Assembly (NCBI RefSeq): GCF_024437735.1
Contig: NZ_JANFQO010000003.1
Location: 62,001 to 126,000, forward strand
Direction of reading: 5' to 3'
From: Tahibacter harae
GTDB taxonomy: Bacteria > Pseudomonadota > Gammaproteobacteria > Xanthomonadales > Rhodanobacteraceae
DNA length: 64,000 nt
Shown piece by piece: positions 15,061-25,275 of the stretch (position 1 is its first letter; each line of letters opens with the position of its first letter). The position numbers and the translations under genes are program-made. The notes beneath the pieces were generated by a model. The model was not told the origin of the DNA and ran no database searches. It saw only the letters and a list, made by a program, of their open reading frames with translations.

Positions 15061-18000
15061 GTGAATGCGGCCTTTGCTGCACTGGCGCGGATCGTGCTGC
15101 CCGCACTCGCCTGCGGCCTGTTCGCGGTCACGGCGCGGGCTAGCGCCGCGGCGCCGCAATACCGCCTGACCGCGTGGTCGCTGCAGCAGGGCGCGCCGGC
15201 CGATATCTGGGCCCTGGCCCAGTCCGCCGACGGCCTGCTCTGGCTGGGCACGGGTAACGGCCTCTATCGCTTCGACGGCGTGCGCTTTGAACGCTTCGAT
15301 CCGCCGGCCGGCCGCGCCTTCCGCAGCAACAACATCACCGCCCTGCATCAGAGCGCCGCCGGCGGCCTGTGGCTGGGCAGCTACGCGGGCAGCGTCAGCC
15401 TGCTGCGCGGCGGCGAACTCACCCATTACGACACTACGCAGGGCCTGCCCGAAGGCATGGTCATCGCGCTGGCCGAAGACAGCGCAGGCGCGCTGTGGAT
15501 TGCCGGCCGCGGCGGCCTGGCGCGCCTGCACCAGGGCCGCGCCGAACGCATAGGCGAACACTGGAACTACCCGGGCCGGCGTGCCGACTGGGTCATGGCC
15601 GACCGCGCCGGCACCGTGTGGGTGAGCAATGCCGCGCACGTCTTCTACCTGCCGCGCGGCGCGCGCCGCTTCGTCGACAGCGGCGTGGCCGCGGGCAAGG
15701 ACGCCACGCTGGCGCAGGCGCCCGACGGCGCGATCTGGCTGTCCGACGCCGGCGGCACACGCACGCTGCCGCCGCTGGCCGGCGTCGCGCCGCAGCAGCC
15801 GCAGCCGGCACGCCGCTACGCCGCGCATTCGCTGCGCCTGCTGTTCGACCGCGAAGGCAATCTCTGGGGCAGCGACGCCGGCCGCGGCGGCGCCTACCGC
15901 GTCCGTCTCGACGATACCCAGGCCGAAATCACGGCCTACAACCGCGCCGGCGGCCTCAGCGCCGATGTGGCCGTGCCGCTGCTGGAAGACCGCGAAGGCA
16001 CGATCTGGATAGGCACCAATCTCGGGCTGAACAGCCTGCACCGCAACAATGTGCACTTTTTACAGCGCAGCGGCGCCGCGCGCCTGCCCGAATCGGCCGC
16101 CGCCGTCGATGCGGCCGGCGCGCTGTGGACCGCCCACGCCGGCACCTTGCGCCGCGGCGATACGGTGCTGGCCGAGGACCTCGGCGAAGTGCGCGCCATC
16201 GTGCTCGGCGCGCAGGGCCAGGTCTGGCTGGACCGCTTCGGCCGTCTCGCACGCTTCGAACAGGGACGTGCGATCGAACTCGCACTGCCCGATGCAGCCA
16301 CGCCGGAAGATCTGCGCCTGCTCGCGGCCGCGCCGGACGGCGCGCTGCTGGCAGCCTATTCCGGCCCCGGCCTGCTGCGCCACGACGGCAGCGCCTGGCA
16401 GCGCGTCGAGCTGGGCGCCGCCTACGCCGGCCGCACGCCGCGCGCGCTGGCCGCCGCGGCCGACGGCACGGTCTGGCTGGGCTATGCCGGCGACGAATTG
16501 CTGCGACTGCGCGCGGGCGTGGTGCAGCGCTATGGCAACGCGCAGGGGCTGGCCGTCGGCAATATCGGCGTCATCGCGCCCAGCGGCGGCGAGGTGCTGG
16601 TCGCCGGCGACGGCGGCCTCGCGCGCCTTCGCGGCGAACGCTTCGAGACCCTGATGCCGGCCGATGCGCATGCGCTGACCGGCGTGTCCGGCCTGGTACG
16701 TGCTGCCGACGGCGATATCTGGCTCAACAGCGCCGGCGGCGTAGTGCATCTGGCCGCGGCGGAGCTGGAGCGCGCCTGGAGCGAACCGGGCCGGGCGCCG
16801 GCGCTGCGCCTGTACGACTACCGCGACGGTCTCAACGGCATCGCGCTGCAGGAGCCCACCGTGCCCACCGCGGTGAGCGACGGCGCGCACAAGGTCTGGG
16901 TGGTCACCAACCAGGGTCTGGCCTGGCTGGATCCGGCCGATCTGCGCCGCAATCCGGTGGCGCCGGCGCTGCTGATCGACGCGGTGCACGCGGCCGGCCG
17001 GCGCCATCCGCCCGTGCCCGGCCTGCGCCTGCCGCAGGACACCACGAATATACGTGTGGAATACACCGCAACCAGCCTGGCCGTGCCCGACCGGGTCGTG
17101 TTCCGCCACCGCCTGCGCGGCGTCGATACGCAGTGGCAGGAGGCCGGCAGCCGGCGCGAGGCCACGTATACCAATCTCGGCCCCGGCGACTACAGCTTCC
17201 AGGTGATCGCGGCCAATGACGACGGCCGCTGGAACGAGGACGGCGCCACCCTGCAATTCTCCATCGCGCCGCGCTTCTTCCAGACCGCCTGGTTCTACCT
17301 GCTCGGCGCGCTGCTGCTGGCCGCGCTGGCCGCGGCGCTGTACCTGTGGCGGCTGCGCCTGATGGCCGAACGCATACGGCTGCGCCTGGAGGAACGCACC
17401 GGCGAGCGCGAGCGCATCGCGCGCGAGCTGCACGACACCTTGCTGCAGGGCGTGCAGGGCCTGCTGCTGCGCCTGCAGGCCCTGTCCTTCGCCATGGACG
17501 AGGACGACCCGCGCCGCGCCGCGCTGGACAAGGCCGTCGAACAGGCCCGCGCCATGGCCGTGGAAGGCCGCGACAAGATCGTCGCGCTGCGCGGCGAGGT
17601 CAGCGCGGAATTGCCGCTGTCCGCGGCGCTGCGCGCGATCGGCGAAGAACTTGCCGCCACCCACGGCACGGCTTTCCGCCTGCAGGTGCAGGGACACGAG
17701 CGGCCGCTGTGCCCGCCGGTCTGCGAGGACGTGCTCGACATCGCCCGCGAAGCCCTGCGCAACGCCTTCCTGCATGCCCAGGCCAGCCAGATCACGCTGG
17801 AGCTGCGCTACGGCCTGCGCAGCCTGGCCCTGCGCCTGCGCGATGACGGCCGCGGCCTGGACGAGAACGTGCTGCGCCAGGGCCGCCGCGACGGCCACTG
17901 GGGGTTGGTCGGCATGCGCGAACGCGCCGAGCGCCTGGGTGCGCGCCTGTCGCTGCAGCGGATCACGCCGCAGGGCACCGAGGTACGCCTGGACGTGCCG

Positions 18001-18063
18001 CGCCAGGTAGCCTTCGGCGATCGCCCGCGGCGCTGGAGCTGGCTGCGGCGGCCCGGCATCTAG
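15061..18063 (+). CDS. Propeller-type sensor histidine kinase (paralogue 1)
   Basis: 1000 residues. GTG start with AGGAGG at 15046-15051. A signal peptide (1-29) leads to about 650 residues of two-component-regulator propeller repeats with [11 protein letters not shown]-type motifs forming periplasmic seven-bladed propellers. A Y_Y_Y domain (about 660-735, ending [20 protein letters not shown]) precedes one membrane helix (about 742-765). The cytoplasmic part is HisKA_3 with phosphoacceptor His791 in [14 protein letters not shown] and a HATPase with the N-box REALRNAFLHA and DDGRGLD. Such kinases sense polysaccharides or other extracellular ligands in relatives, but the ligand here is unknown. 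It diverges from its probable partner regulator at 14927. Confidence 0.93.
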   Translation: MNAAFAALARIVLPALACGLFAVTARASAAAPQYRLTAWSLQQGAPADIWALAQSADGLLWLGTGNGLYRFDGVRFERFDPPAGRAFRSNNITALHQSAAGGLWLGSYAGSVSLLRGGELTHYDTTQGLPEGMVIALAEDSAGALWIAGRGGLARLHQGRAERIGEHWNYPGRRADWVMADRAGTVWVSNAAHVFYLPRGARRFVDSGVAAGKDATLAQAPDGAIWLSDAGGTRTLPPLAGVAPQQPQPARRYAAHSLRLLFDREGNLWGSDAGRGGAYRVRLDDTQAEITAYNRAGGLSADVAVPLLEDREGTIWIGTNLGLNSLHRNNVHFLQRSGAARLPESAAAVDAAGALWTAHAGTLRRGDTVLAEDLGEVRAIVLGAQGQVWLDRFGRLARFEQGRAIELALPDAATPEDLRLLAAAPDGALLAAYSGPGLLRHDGSAWQRVELGAAYAGRTPRALAAAADGTVWLGYAGDELLRLRAGVVQRYGNAQGLAVGNIGVIAPSGGEVLVAGDGGLARLRGERFETLMPADAHALTGVSGLVRAADGDIWLNSAGGVVHLAAAELERAWSEPGRAPALRLYDYRDGLNGIALQEPTVPTAVSDGAHKVWVVTNQGLAWLDPADLRRNPVAPALLIDAVHAAGRRHPPVPGLRLPQDTTNIRVEYTATSLAVPDRVVFRHRLRGVDTQWQEAGSRREATYTNLGPGDYSFQVIAANDDGRWNEDGATLQFSIAPRFFQTAWFYLLGALLLAALAAALYLWRLRLMAERIRLRLEERTGERERIARELHDTLLQGVQGLLLRLQALSFAMDEDDPRRAALDKAVEQARAMAVEGRDKIVALRGEVSAELPLSAALRAIGEELAATHGTAFRLQVQGHERPLCPPVCEDVLDIAREALRNAFLHAQASQITLELRYGLRSLALRLRDDGRGLDENVLRQGRRDGHWGLVGMRERAERLGARLSLQRITPQGTEVRLDVPRQVAFGDRPRRWSWLRRPGI

Positions 18064-18117
18064 CCGGTAATTCCGGTGCGGTGCGGGCCGGCGCAACGCG
18101 CGCCGTACCGCGCAGGC

Positions 18118-21111
18118 CTACCGCCGCCAGCGCAATCCGCGCCGCGGCGCCAGCGCATAACTGCGTGCCGCGGCGCTGCGCAGTTCGATTTCGGTACCGG
18201 CGCCGGCGCGGCTGCGCAGGCTCAGCCGCGCGCCCAGGCGCTCGGCGCGCTCGCGCATGCTGGCCAGGCCGAAATGCCCGCTGCGGCCGCCGGCGCGCAG
18301 CACGGCGTCGTCCAGGCCGCGGCCGTCGTCGCAGATGCGCAGGCGGAATTCGCGCTCGCCGTAGTCGATCAGCACCAGCACCGTCGCTGGCGCGGCATGG
18401 CGATACGCATTAACCAGGGCCTCGCGCGCGATGCAGTACACCTCGCCGGCGAAAGCCGGCAGCAAGGCCCGCGGCCGGCCGGCCACGCTGAGTTCGAAGC
18501 CGCAGGCATGCAGCGGCGTCTGTTCCAGCGCCACCGCCTGCAGCGCCTCGGCCAGCGGCAATCCCGGCGGTGCGGCGGGGCGCAGTTCCATGACGCGGTC
18601 GCGGCCTTCGGCCAGCACCTGCTCGGCCACATCGAGAGCCTGTTCCAGCCCGCGCCGCGCCGCCGCATCGGGCACCCGTTCGGCCGCCGCCTGGAACCGC
18701 AGCAGCAGCCCCTGCACGCCCTGCAGCAAGGTGTCGTGCAGTTCGCGCGCGATGCGTTCGCGCTCCTCCTGGCGCACTTCGTTCTGCGCGCGCAGGCGGC
18801 GCGCGATCTGGCGCAGGCGCCAGCGGTACAGCAGCACGGCGGCCAGCAGCAGGAAGGCACCCAGCGCGGCGCGGAACAGGCCGGTCTGGAACCAGGCCGG
18901 TTCGATCACGAAATCCACGCCGGCGCCCTGCGTATTCCATACACCGCTGTCGTTGGCAGCGATCACCTGGAAGCGGTAGCGGCCCGGCCCCAGGTTGGTG
19001 TACGCCGCCTCGCGCCGGCCGCCCATGTCCTGCCAGTCCGCATCCAGCCCCTGCAGCAGGCTGCGGAAACGCACACGCTCGGGCACGGCCAGGCTGTTGC
19101 CGACGTAGCGTATGCGCAGCGCCGTGGTATGCGCCGGAAAGCGCAGGTCCGGCCCCGGCGAAAGCACCGCGCCGCCGGCATCGAGCGAGCGGATCAGCAC
19201 CGGCGGCGCCAGCACATTGCGCACGCGGCGGCGCGGATCCAGCATCGCCACGCCGCCGGTGGTGGCGAACCAGAGACGGCCGTCGCCGTCCTGCACCAGG
19301 GTCGGCAGCGGCCGGAACTGCGCCGGCGCGCCGGGCATACCGTCCAGCGCATCGTGGATTTCCACCGCGACGCGATAGCCGGGTTCATCCAGCGCGCGGC
19401 GCAGTTCCGCCGCCGGTATGCGCAGCGCGCCGCGCGCCGCATGCAGCCAGAGATCGCCGTCCACGGTCTCGACGATGCCGGAGATGCCATGGAACAGTCC
19501 GTCCTCGCGCGCCTGCACTGTGCGGAAGCGTTCGCCCTGGGCGTAGGCCAGCCCGCGCGCGCCGCCGGCCCAGAGCCGCTGCGCGCCTTCGTGCAGGGCG
19601 CTGACATTGCCCAGGTCCAGTCCGTCGCCCGCGTCCAGCACGCGCGCGCCATCGCGCCCGATCAGCACGATGCGGTTATGCGAGAACCCCAGCCAGCGCC
19701 GGCCCGCGCGATCCACCAGCAAGGTCAGCGGCGAGGCCCGCGCCAGCAGTTCGGGCGCGTCGCGCCGGTGCGTCCATAAGCCGTCGGCGAGCGTGAACAC
19801 GCCCGGCACGTTCAGCGATACCCACAGCACGCCGTCCGCATCGCGCGCCAGCGCCTGCACGGCGGTGGCGGCCGCCTGCGGCGGCAGCGCGGCCACGCGC
19901 TGGGCCTTGCCGTCGCGCACCTGCCAGATGCCGGAACGGCCGCCCAGCCAGATCTGGCCGTGCGCATCGCGGTAGGCGCAGCCGAAGGATTCGTCCACGC
20001 TGCGCTCCACCTGCCGCCCGCGCAGTCGCAGCAGCGGCTCGTTGCGCGTGCCGGCCCAGAGCGACCCGTCGCTGTCGGCGGCCAGGGCGAAATCGTGCGC
20101 GCCCTGGGGAAACGGCGCGCGCAGCAGATTGACCCGGCGCAGCCGGTCCAGGCCGGCCGCAGTGCCGAACCACAGCGAGCCTTCGCGATCCTCCAGCACG
20201 CTGCGCACGAAGTTTGCGGTCAGCCCCTCGGCTTCCGTATAGGTTTCCACCGCTGGATTTTCCGCAGCGAAACCCTGCACCAGCCGGCGCAGGCCGTCGC
20301 CCGGCGTCGCGATCCAGTAGCCGCCGTCGCGGTCCACGGCCAGGTCCTGCGCCGGCAGCGCCAGGGCGGCGGCCGGCGCTGCTTCGCCGGGCTGCGCCTT
20401 CAACCGCCGCAGCCCGGCGCCGGGCTGGGCCGCCCAGATCCGGCCCTGCCTGTCCTCGGCCAGCCGGCTCACCGGGTAGTCACCGGCCGCCACTTCCCGG
20501 AACTGCGCCGCGCCGGGCGCCTGGCGGTAGACCGCGTCCTCCGACGCCGCCCAGACCGCGCCGGCGCTATCGACCAGCACGGCGCGGGCCTGGCGTCCGG
20601 GGAAGCCCTGCGCCGCGCCGATCCAGGTCCAGGTTTCACCGTGCCGTCGCAACAGGCCGCGGTAGGTTGCAGCCCACACACGGCCGTCGTCTTGCTGGGC
20701 GAAACCGAACACCGTGCCGGTGGAAAAGCCCTCGGCTTCGCCGTAGTTGTACAGCCTGCCGTCGCGCAGCAGGCTGGCGCCGCCGTAGCGGAAGCCTATC
20801 CACAATGCATTGCCGCTGGCCCACAGCGCCGAAACCGCCTGGGACGGAAATTCGCTGCCGGCCGGTGCGGCGACGCGCTCGAACTGTATGCCGTCGAAGC
20901 GGTACAGGCCGGTGGGCGTGCCCAGCCAGAGAAAGCCGTCGCCGGTCTGCGCCAGCGCGGTGATGTCGGCCGGCGCGCCGTCCTGCACGGTCCAGCCGGT
21001 ATGCAGCAGCTCGTCCACGCGCACGGCCGGATCCAGCGCCGGCACCGGCGCGCTGACCAGCAGCATCAGCACGGCGCACAGCGCCCGCTGCCAGACCGGC
21101 ACGGCAGGCAT
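18118..21111 (-). CDS. Propeller-type sensor histidine kinase (paralogue 2)
   Basis: 997 residues, with the same architecture as the kinase at 15061: signal peptide (1-26, ending PVPALD), propeller repeats beginning [17 protein letters not shown], a Y_Y_Y domain, one membrane helix, HisKA_3 with His792 in [17 protein letters not shown] and a HATPase with [11 protein letters not shown] and DDGRGLD. The two phosphoacceptor histidines fall at nearly the same residue number, so the genes are paralogues from a local duplication. It starts 2 nt after the stop of the LuxR-type regulator upstream (21114-21746), so the pair is co-transcribed. The gene converges on paralogue 1, with 54 nt between the stops. 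Confidence 0.93.
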   Translation of the reverse strand: MPAVPVWQRALCAVLMLLVSAPVPALDPAVRVDELLHTGWTVQDGAPADITALAQTGDGFLWLGTPTGLYRFDGIQFERVAAPAGSEFPSQAVSALWASGNALWIGFRYGGASLLRDGRLYNYGEAEGFSTGTVFGFAQQDDGRVWAATYRGLLRRHGETWTWIGAAQGFPGRQARAVLVDSAGAVWAASEDAVYRQAPGAAQFREVAAGDYPVSRLAEDRQGRIWAAQPGAGLRRLKAQPGEAAPAAALALPAQDLAVDRDGGYWIATPGDGLRRLVQGFAAENPAVETYTEAEGLTANFVRSVLEDREGSLWFGTAAGLDRLRRVNLLRAPFPQGAHDFALAADSDGSLWAGTRNEPLLRLRGRQVERSVDESFGCAYRDAHGQIWLGGRSGIWQVRDGKAQRVAALPPQAAATAVQALARDADGVLWVSLNVPGVFTLADGLWTHRRDAPELLARASPLTLLVDRAGRRWLGFSHNRIVLIGRDGARVLDAGDGLDLGNVSALHEGAQRLWAGGARGLAYAQGERFRTVQAREDGLFHGISGIVETVDGDLWLHAARGALRIPAAELRRALDEPGYRVAVEIHDALDGMPGAPAQFRPLPTLVQDGDGRLWFATTGGVAMLDPRRRVRNVLAPPVLIRSLDAGGAVLSPGPDLRFPAHTTALRIRYVGNSLAVPERVRFRSLLQGLDADWQDMGGRREAAYTNLGPGRYRFQVIAANDSGVWNTQGAGVDFVIEPAWFQTGLFRAALGAFLLLAAVLLYRWRLRQIARRLRAQNEVRQEERERIARELHDTLLQGVQGLLLRFQAAAERVPDAAARRGLEQALDVAEQVLAEGRDRVMELRPAAPPGLPLAEALQAVALEQTPLHACGFELSVAGRPRALLPAFAGEVYCIAREALVNAYRHAAPATVLVLIDYGEREFRLRICDDGRGLDDAVLRAGGRSGHFGLASMRERAERLGARLSLRSRAGAGTEIELRSAAARSYALAPRRGLRWRR

Positions 21112-21113
21112 GG

Positions 21114-21746
21114 CTACAGTGCGAAGATGCCGCGGCGCACCGCGATCGTCACCGCGTGCGTGCGGTCGTTGGCGCCGAGCTTCTCCAGGATGTTCTTCAT
21201 GTGCACCTTGACCGTTTCCTCGGTCACGCCCAGCTGCAGCGCAATCTGCTTGTTGGCCGCGCCGTCGGCGGCGCAGCGCAGCACCTCGGTCTCGCGCACG
21301 GACAGCGCGCTGCCGGCGGCATGCTCGGCGATGTCGGCGGCGACCTCGCCCAGCACGCGGCGGCGGCCCGCGTGCACGCAGCGGATGGTGTCCAGCAGCT
21401 CGCGGCGCAGGCTGGTCTTGAGCAGATAGCCGCTGGCGCCGGCCTTGAGCGCGCGCAGCGCCTGCGCATCGCCGCGATAGGTGGTCAGTACGATGATGCG
21501 CGCCTGCGCGGCTTCGGCGCGGATCGCCGCAATTGCCGCGATGCCGTCGCATCCGGGCATCTGCAGATCCATCAGCACCACGTCGGGGCGCAGGCGGCGG
21601 AACTGTTCCAGCGCCTCCGCGCCGTCGCAGGCTTCGCCGGCCACGACCATGTCGTCCTGATGCTGCACCAGCGCGGCTATGCCTTCGCGCAGCAGCGGAT
21701 GGTCGTCGACCGTGAGCAGCCGTATCGGTGCCTGTGCCTGGTTCAT
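21114..21746 (-). CDS. NarL/LuxR-type response regulator (paralogue 2)
   Basis: 210 residues, the same length as paralogue 1. The receiver shows VDDHP, phosphoacceptor Asp60 in [16 protein letters not shown] and GYLLKTS. The C-terminal HTH reads [25 protein letters not shown] then [24 protein letters not shown]. It is followed after 2 nt by its kinase. The shared ends ([12 protein letters not shown]) with paralogue 1 suggest that both may recognise similar DNA, such as the GATCGGGT sites nearby. Confidence 0.92.
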   Translation of the reverse strand: MNQAQAPIRLLTVDDHPLLREGIAALVQHQDDMVVAGEACDGAEALEQFRRLRPDVVLMDLQMPGCDGIAAIAAIRAEAAQARIIVLTTYRGDAQALRALKAGASGYLLKTSLRRELLDTIRCVHAGRRRVLGEVAADIAEHAAGSALSVRETEVLRCAADGAANKQIALQLGVTEETVKVHMKNILEKLGANDRTHAVTIAVRRGIFAL

Positions 21747-21961
21747 GCCTGTGTTCTCCGGCCCGGCGGCATGCGGCCGCGGCGGTTCCGCGCGCTACCT
21801 AGCATGCGGCAACGGCGGCGCCGGCGGATTACCCGAAAGAGTGAATTTCACGGCCGCGCCAGCCAGGGCGCACGCCGTGGCGCTCAGTCCGGCGCATGCA
21901 ATCGCGACGCGGCCGGACCGGGTATAACTTGCTATTCAGCAACGCTGTGGAAAAAGAATGG

Positions 21962-21978
21962 CCTACCCGATCGAGGTA
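21962..21978. promoter_or_regulatory. CCTACCCGATCGAGGTA motif upstream of hydrolase
   Basis: A 17-nt sequence identical to 14266-14282, 78-94 nt upstream of the hydrolase ATG at 22056. A degenerate partner, GACCGGGT, lies at 21916-21923. It links this hydrolase to the cysteine-hydrolase operon as a likely co-regulated target. Confidence 0.55.
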
Positions 21979-22055
21979 GACCGGCCTACCGCGCCCGGGC
22001 GTGCCAACGCCGCCGCTTCGCGCCAAGCTGGACAGACCCGCCCAGGAGCGCCGTC

Positions 22056-23042
22056 ATGACGCAAGAGCCCGCCAAGCCCGCCGTGGACCAGGAGCGCCGC
22101 CGCCTGCTGATCGGCACGGCCGCCGCAACCGCCGCCGCGCTGGCGCCACCGGGCCTGCTCGCCGCACCGGCAGGCGCAGCCACCGCCTCGTCCAACCCCA
22201 CAGGAGCACGCCGCATGAGCAGCACCTTCACCACCCGCGACGGCACGCAGATCTATTACAAGGACTGGGGCAGCGGCCCCGCCGTCGTGTTCAGCCACGG
22301 CTGGCCGCTGAATGCGGACAGCTGGGAATCGCAGATGTTTTTCCTCGCGTCCAACGGCTACCGCTGCATCGCCCACGACCGCCGCGGCCACGGCCGTTCC
22401 AGCCAGCCCTGGAACGGCAACGACATGGACACTTATGCCGACGACCTGGCCCAGCTGATGGAAAAGCTCGATCTGCAGCAGGCCAGCCTGTTCGGCTTTT
22501 CCACCGGCGGCGGCGAGGTCGCGCGCTACATCGGCCGCCACGGCAGCAAGCGCGTGGCCCGGGCCGGCCTGATCTCGGCCGTGCCGCCGCAGATGCTCAA
22601 GACCGAGAAGAACCCCGGCGGACTGCCGATCAGCGTATTCGACGGCATGCGCGCCGCCTCCGTCGCCGATCGCGCGCAGTTGTACCGGGACATCGCCAGC
22701 GGCCCGTTCTACGGCTACAACCGCGCCGGCGCGAAAAAGTCCCAGGGCATCATCGACACCTTCTGGCTGCAGGGTATGCAGGCCGGCCACAAGAACGCCT
22801 ACGACTGCATCAAGGCCTTCTCCGAGACCGACTTCACCGAAGACCTGAAGAAATTCGACATACCCACGCTCGTCATCCACGGCGACGACGACCAGATCGT
22901 GCCGATAGACACGGCCGGCCGCGCCGCGGCCAAGCTGGTGAAGAACGCCAAACTGATCGTCTATCCCGGTGCGCCGCACGGGCTGGCGGATACGCACAAG
23001 GACAAGCTCAATGCGGATCTGCTGGCGTTTCTGAAGGCGTGA
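22056..23042 (+). CDS. Exported alpha/beta hydrolase, non-haem chloroperoxidase-like
   Basis: 328 residues. Residues 1-47 look like a twin-arginine signal: RRRLLIG, an Ala/Leu-rich stretch, then APAGAA. The mature part is a typical chloroperoxidase-like hydrolase: [23 protein letters not shown] (oxyanion hole), [12 protein letters not shown], nucleophile Ser149 in GFSTGGGE, an Asp in HGDDDQIVP (277-279) and His308 in [13 protein letters not shown] lies 7 nt before 22056. An internal ATG at 22215 with GGAG before it would give a cytosolic form lacking the signal, so two products are possible. Relatives show esterase and cofactor-free perhydrolase activity. The 17-nt motif upstream suggests control by the adjacent two-component systems. 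Confidence 0.88.
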   Translation: MTQEPAKPAVDQERRRLLIGTAAATAAALAPPGLLAAPAGAATASSNPTGARRMSSTFTTRDGTQIYYKDWGSGPAVVFSHGWPLNADSWESQMFFLASNGYRCIAHDRRGHGRSSQPWNGNDMDTYADDLAQLMEKLDLQQASLFGFSTGGGEVARYIGRHGSKRVARAGLISAVPPQMLKTEKNPGGLPISVFDGMRAASVADRAQLYRDIASGPFYGYNRAGAKKSQGIIDTFWLQGMQAGHKNAYDCIKAFSETDFTEDLKKFDIPTLVIHGDDDQIVPIDTAGRAAAKLVKNAKLIVYPGAPHGLADTHKDKLNADLLAFLKA

Positions 23043-23078
23043 GACGGGTGCAGCGCCACCGCGCCAAAGACGCAAAAG

Positions 23079-23117
23079 CCCTCTCCCCCAAAGCGCGTCC
23101 GCGCTTGGGGGAGAGGG
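23079..23117. terminator. Long hairpin between convergent genes, copy 2 of the 7758 element
   Basis: CCCTCTCCCCCAAAGCGC pairs with GCGCTTGGGGGAGAGGG (one bulged A) around GTCC. AAAAG precedes it and AGTTTTCTC follows, so it can act on both strands. Sequence and placement match the hairpin at 7758-7795. Confidence 0.7.
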
Positions 23118-23124
23118 AGTTTTC

Positions 23125-24042
23125 TCACGCGGCGCCTGGCAAGATTTTCTCAGGCGGCATACGCACTGCGCCTTCTGACGCCGCTATCCCGCCAAACTTC
23201 CCCGCATTGAAATCCGCCATTGCCTGCACGATCTCCTCCGGCGTGTTCATCACGAACGGACCGTAGGCGACGACCGGCTCGTTGATCGGCTCTCCGCCCA
23301 GCACCAGCAGCAGCGCGTCGCTGTTGGCTTCCAGCTGCACGTCGCCGGCTTCGCGGTCGAACAGCACCAGTTGGGCTTCGCGCACGATCTCGCTGTCGTT
23401 GACCAGCACGGTGCCGCGCAGCACCACCAACGCCAGGGTGCGGCCCTGCGCCGCGCCGAATTGCAGGCTGTGGCCGGCGTTGAGGCGCAGGTCCCACAGG
23501 TCCATGGGCGTGAAGGTGCGTGCCGGGCCGCGGCGGCCCTGGAATTCGCCGGCGATCACGCGCACCTGGCCGGCACCGTCCGGCAGCGCGACGGCGGGAA
23601 TGTCCGCATCGGGCAAGGTCTGGTAGCCGGGTTCGGCCAGCTTGTCCGCCGCGGGCAGATTCACCCACAGCTGCACCATCTCCAGCACGCCGCCGGCGCG
23701 GGTGAAGGCATCGGAGTGGAATTCCTCGTGCAGGATGCCGCCCGCCGCCGTCATCCACTGCACGTCGCCGGGGCCGATATGGCCGCCGGCGCCGGTGGAG
23801 TCGCGGTGATCCACTTCGCCCTGGTAGACGATGGTGACGGTCTCGAAGCCGCGGTGCGGATGCTGGCCCACGCCGCGGCGCTGCTGCGCCGGTTCAAAGC
23901 GGATCGGGCCGGCATAATCCGCCAGCAGGAAGGGGCTGAGGTGCTGGCCGTGGCTGGCATGGCTGAACAGCGAACGGACCGGGAATCCGTCGCCCACCCA
24001 ATGCTGGCGCGGGGCGCTGTAGACGCCGAGGATCTTCTTCAT
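23125..24042 (-). CDS. Pirin family protein (long class)
   Basis: 305 residues. The N-terminal cupin has VRSLFSHASHGQHLSPFLLADYAGP and the metal-binding HPHRGFETVTIVYQGEVDHRDS; an HEEFHS motif supplies further ligands. The second cupin (about 165-290) is a typical pirin C-terminal domain with LVVLRGTVLVND and a YGPFVMNTPEEI tail. AGGAG stands before the ATG. It diverges from a LysR-type gene (24165), as the first pirin does at 6966, so the window holds two independent LysR/pirin pairs of different classes. The role is probably redox or quinone stress response, but no substrate is shown. Confidence 0.92.
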   Translation of the reverse strand: MKKILGVYSAPRQHWVGDGFPVRSLFSHASHGQHLSPFLLADYAGPIRFEPAQQRRGVGQHPHRGFETVTIVYQGEVDHRDSTGAGGHIGPGDVQWMTAAGGILHEEFHSDAFTRAGGVLEMVQLWVNLPAADKLAEPGYQTLPDADIPAVALPDGAGQVRVIAGEFQGRRGPARTFTPMDLWDLRLNAGHSLQFGAAQGRTLALVVLRGTVLVNDSEIVREAQLVLFDREAGDVQLEANSDALLLVLGGEPINEPVVAYGPFVMNTPEEIVQAMADFNAGKFGGIAASEGAVRMPPEKILPGAA

Positions 24043-24164
24043 GCGGTTCTCCTGTTCGCCGGGCGAGCTGCCCGTCTGCTGCGGCCAAGATAGGGCCGCG
24101 GCGCTGGCGCCGGTAGGCGGCAGGATTTAGCCTCAGCGTCCTATCCGAAGAACGCTGGCCGGCC

Positions 24165-25070
24165 ATGCGCGATCTGAACGATCTGTACTACTTCGCCCAG
24201 GACGTCGACCACGGCGGCTTCGCACCGGCCGGACGCGCACTGGGCATGCCCAAGTCCAAGCTCAGCCGGCGCATCGCCCTGCTGGAGGATCGCCTGGGCG
24301 TGCGCCTGATCCAGCGCTCGACGCGGCATTTCTCCGTCACCGAGATCGGCCAGACCTACTACGCCCACTGCAAAGCCATGCTGCTGGCCGCCGACAGCGC
24401 AGAGGAAGCCATCGACCTCGGCCGCACCCAGCCGCGCGGCGTGGTGCGGGTTTCCTGTCCGGTCATGCTGCTGGACATGCGCGTGGGCGACATGATCGCG
24501 GGCTTCCTCGCCGCGTATCCGCAGATCGAACTGCATCTGGACGCGACCAACCGCCGCGTCGACGTGATCGGCGAAGGCATGGACCTCGCCATCCGCGTGC
24601 GTCCGCCGCCGCTGCAGGACACCGACCTGGTCCTGCGCACCCTGGCCGAACGCAAGCAATGCCTGGTCGCCAGCCCGCGCCTGCTGGAGCAGCTGGGCCA
24701 TCCCGAAGTACCGGCCGACCTGCCGCGCTGGCCCTCGCTGGATCTGGGCCTGCCGCAGAGCGAACACGTGTGGAACCTGCACGGCCCCGACGGCGCCCAG
24801 GCGCAGATCCGCCACCAGCCGCGCCTGGTCACCCGCGGCATGCTCACCCTGCGCGCCGCCGCCATCGCCGGCGTCGGCGTGGTGCAGCTGCCGAACATGC
24901 TGATCCGCGACCAGCTCGCCCGCGGCGAACTGGTGCGCCTGCTGCCGGGCTGGGCGCCGCGGCACGAGATCATCCATGCCGTATTCGCCTCGCGGCGCGG
25001 GCTGGTGCCTTCGGTACGCGCGCTGATCGACTATCTGGCGGCGCGGTTCCAGGAGCTGGATGAGGACTGA
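24165..25070 (+). CDS. LysR-family regulator (AaeR/CrgA-like)
   Basis: 301 residues. The N-terminal HTH reads DLYYFAQDVDHGGFAPAGRALGMPKSKLSRRIALLEDRLGVRLI, followed by the RSTRHFSVTEIG wing. The effector domain begins PRGVVRVSCPV, the style of the CrgA/DmlR-like LysR subgroup, often linked to quinone, aldehyde or organic-acid stress. It diverges from the pirin gene with 122 nt between starts. GATAGG (24089-24094) and CCTATC (24140-24145) form a weak inverted pair in that gap and might be an operator. Confidence 0.9.
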   Translation: MRDLNDLYYFAQDVDHGGFAPAGRALGMPKSKLSRRIALLEDRLGVRLIQRSTRHFSVTEIGQTYYAHCKAMLLAADSAEEAIDLGRTQPRGVVRVSCPVMLLDMRVGDMIAGFLAAYPQIELHLDATNRRVDVIGEGMDLAIRVRPPPLQDTDLVLRTLAERKQCLVASPRLLEQLGHPEVPADLPRWPSLDLGLPQSEHVWNLHGPDGAQAQIRHQPRLVTRGMLTLRAAAIAGVGVVQLPNMLIRDQLARGELVRLLPGWAPRHEIIHAVFASRRGLVPSVRALIDYLAARFQELDED

Positions 25071-25275
25071 GGCGGCGTGCGCCCCGCCTTCGCAAGGGCA
25101 AGTGGACCGAAAAAAGTTTTGTATGATTTTTGCGGCGAGCGTTCCCGCCGGTCCGGCGCAGGCCGCCGCCGCCGCACGCTGACGGTTTAAACCATTCCCC
25201 GCCGCCACCGCATCCGACTGCCGCACGGCCCGTATGCGCCGCGGCCGGCACCGTCATTCTCAATGGGGAACAACC

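Noticed and set aside
18064-18117. Imperfect GC stem between the two convergent kinase genes as a terminator
   Set aside because: Mismatched stem without a U-tract on either strand; too weak to list.
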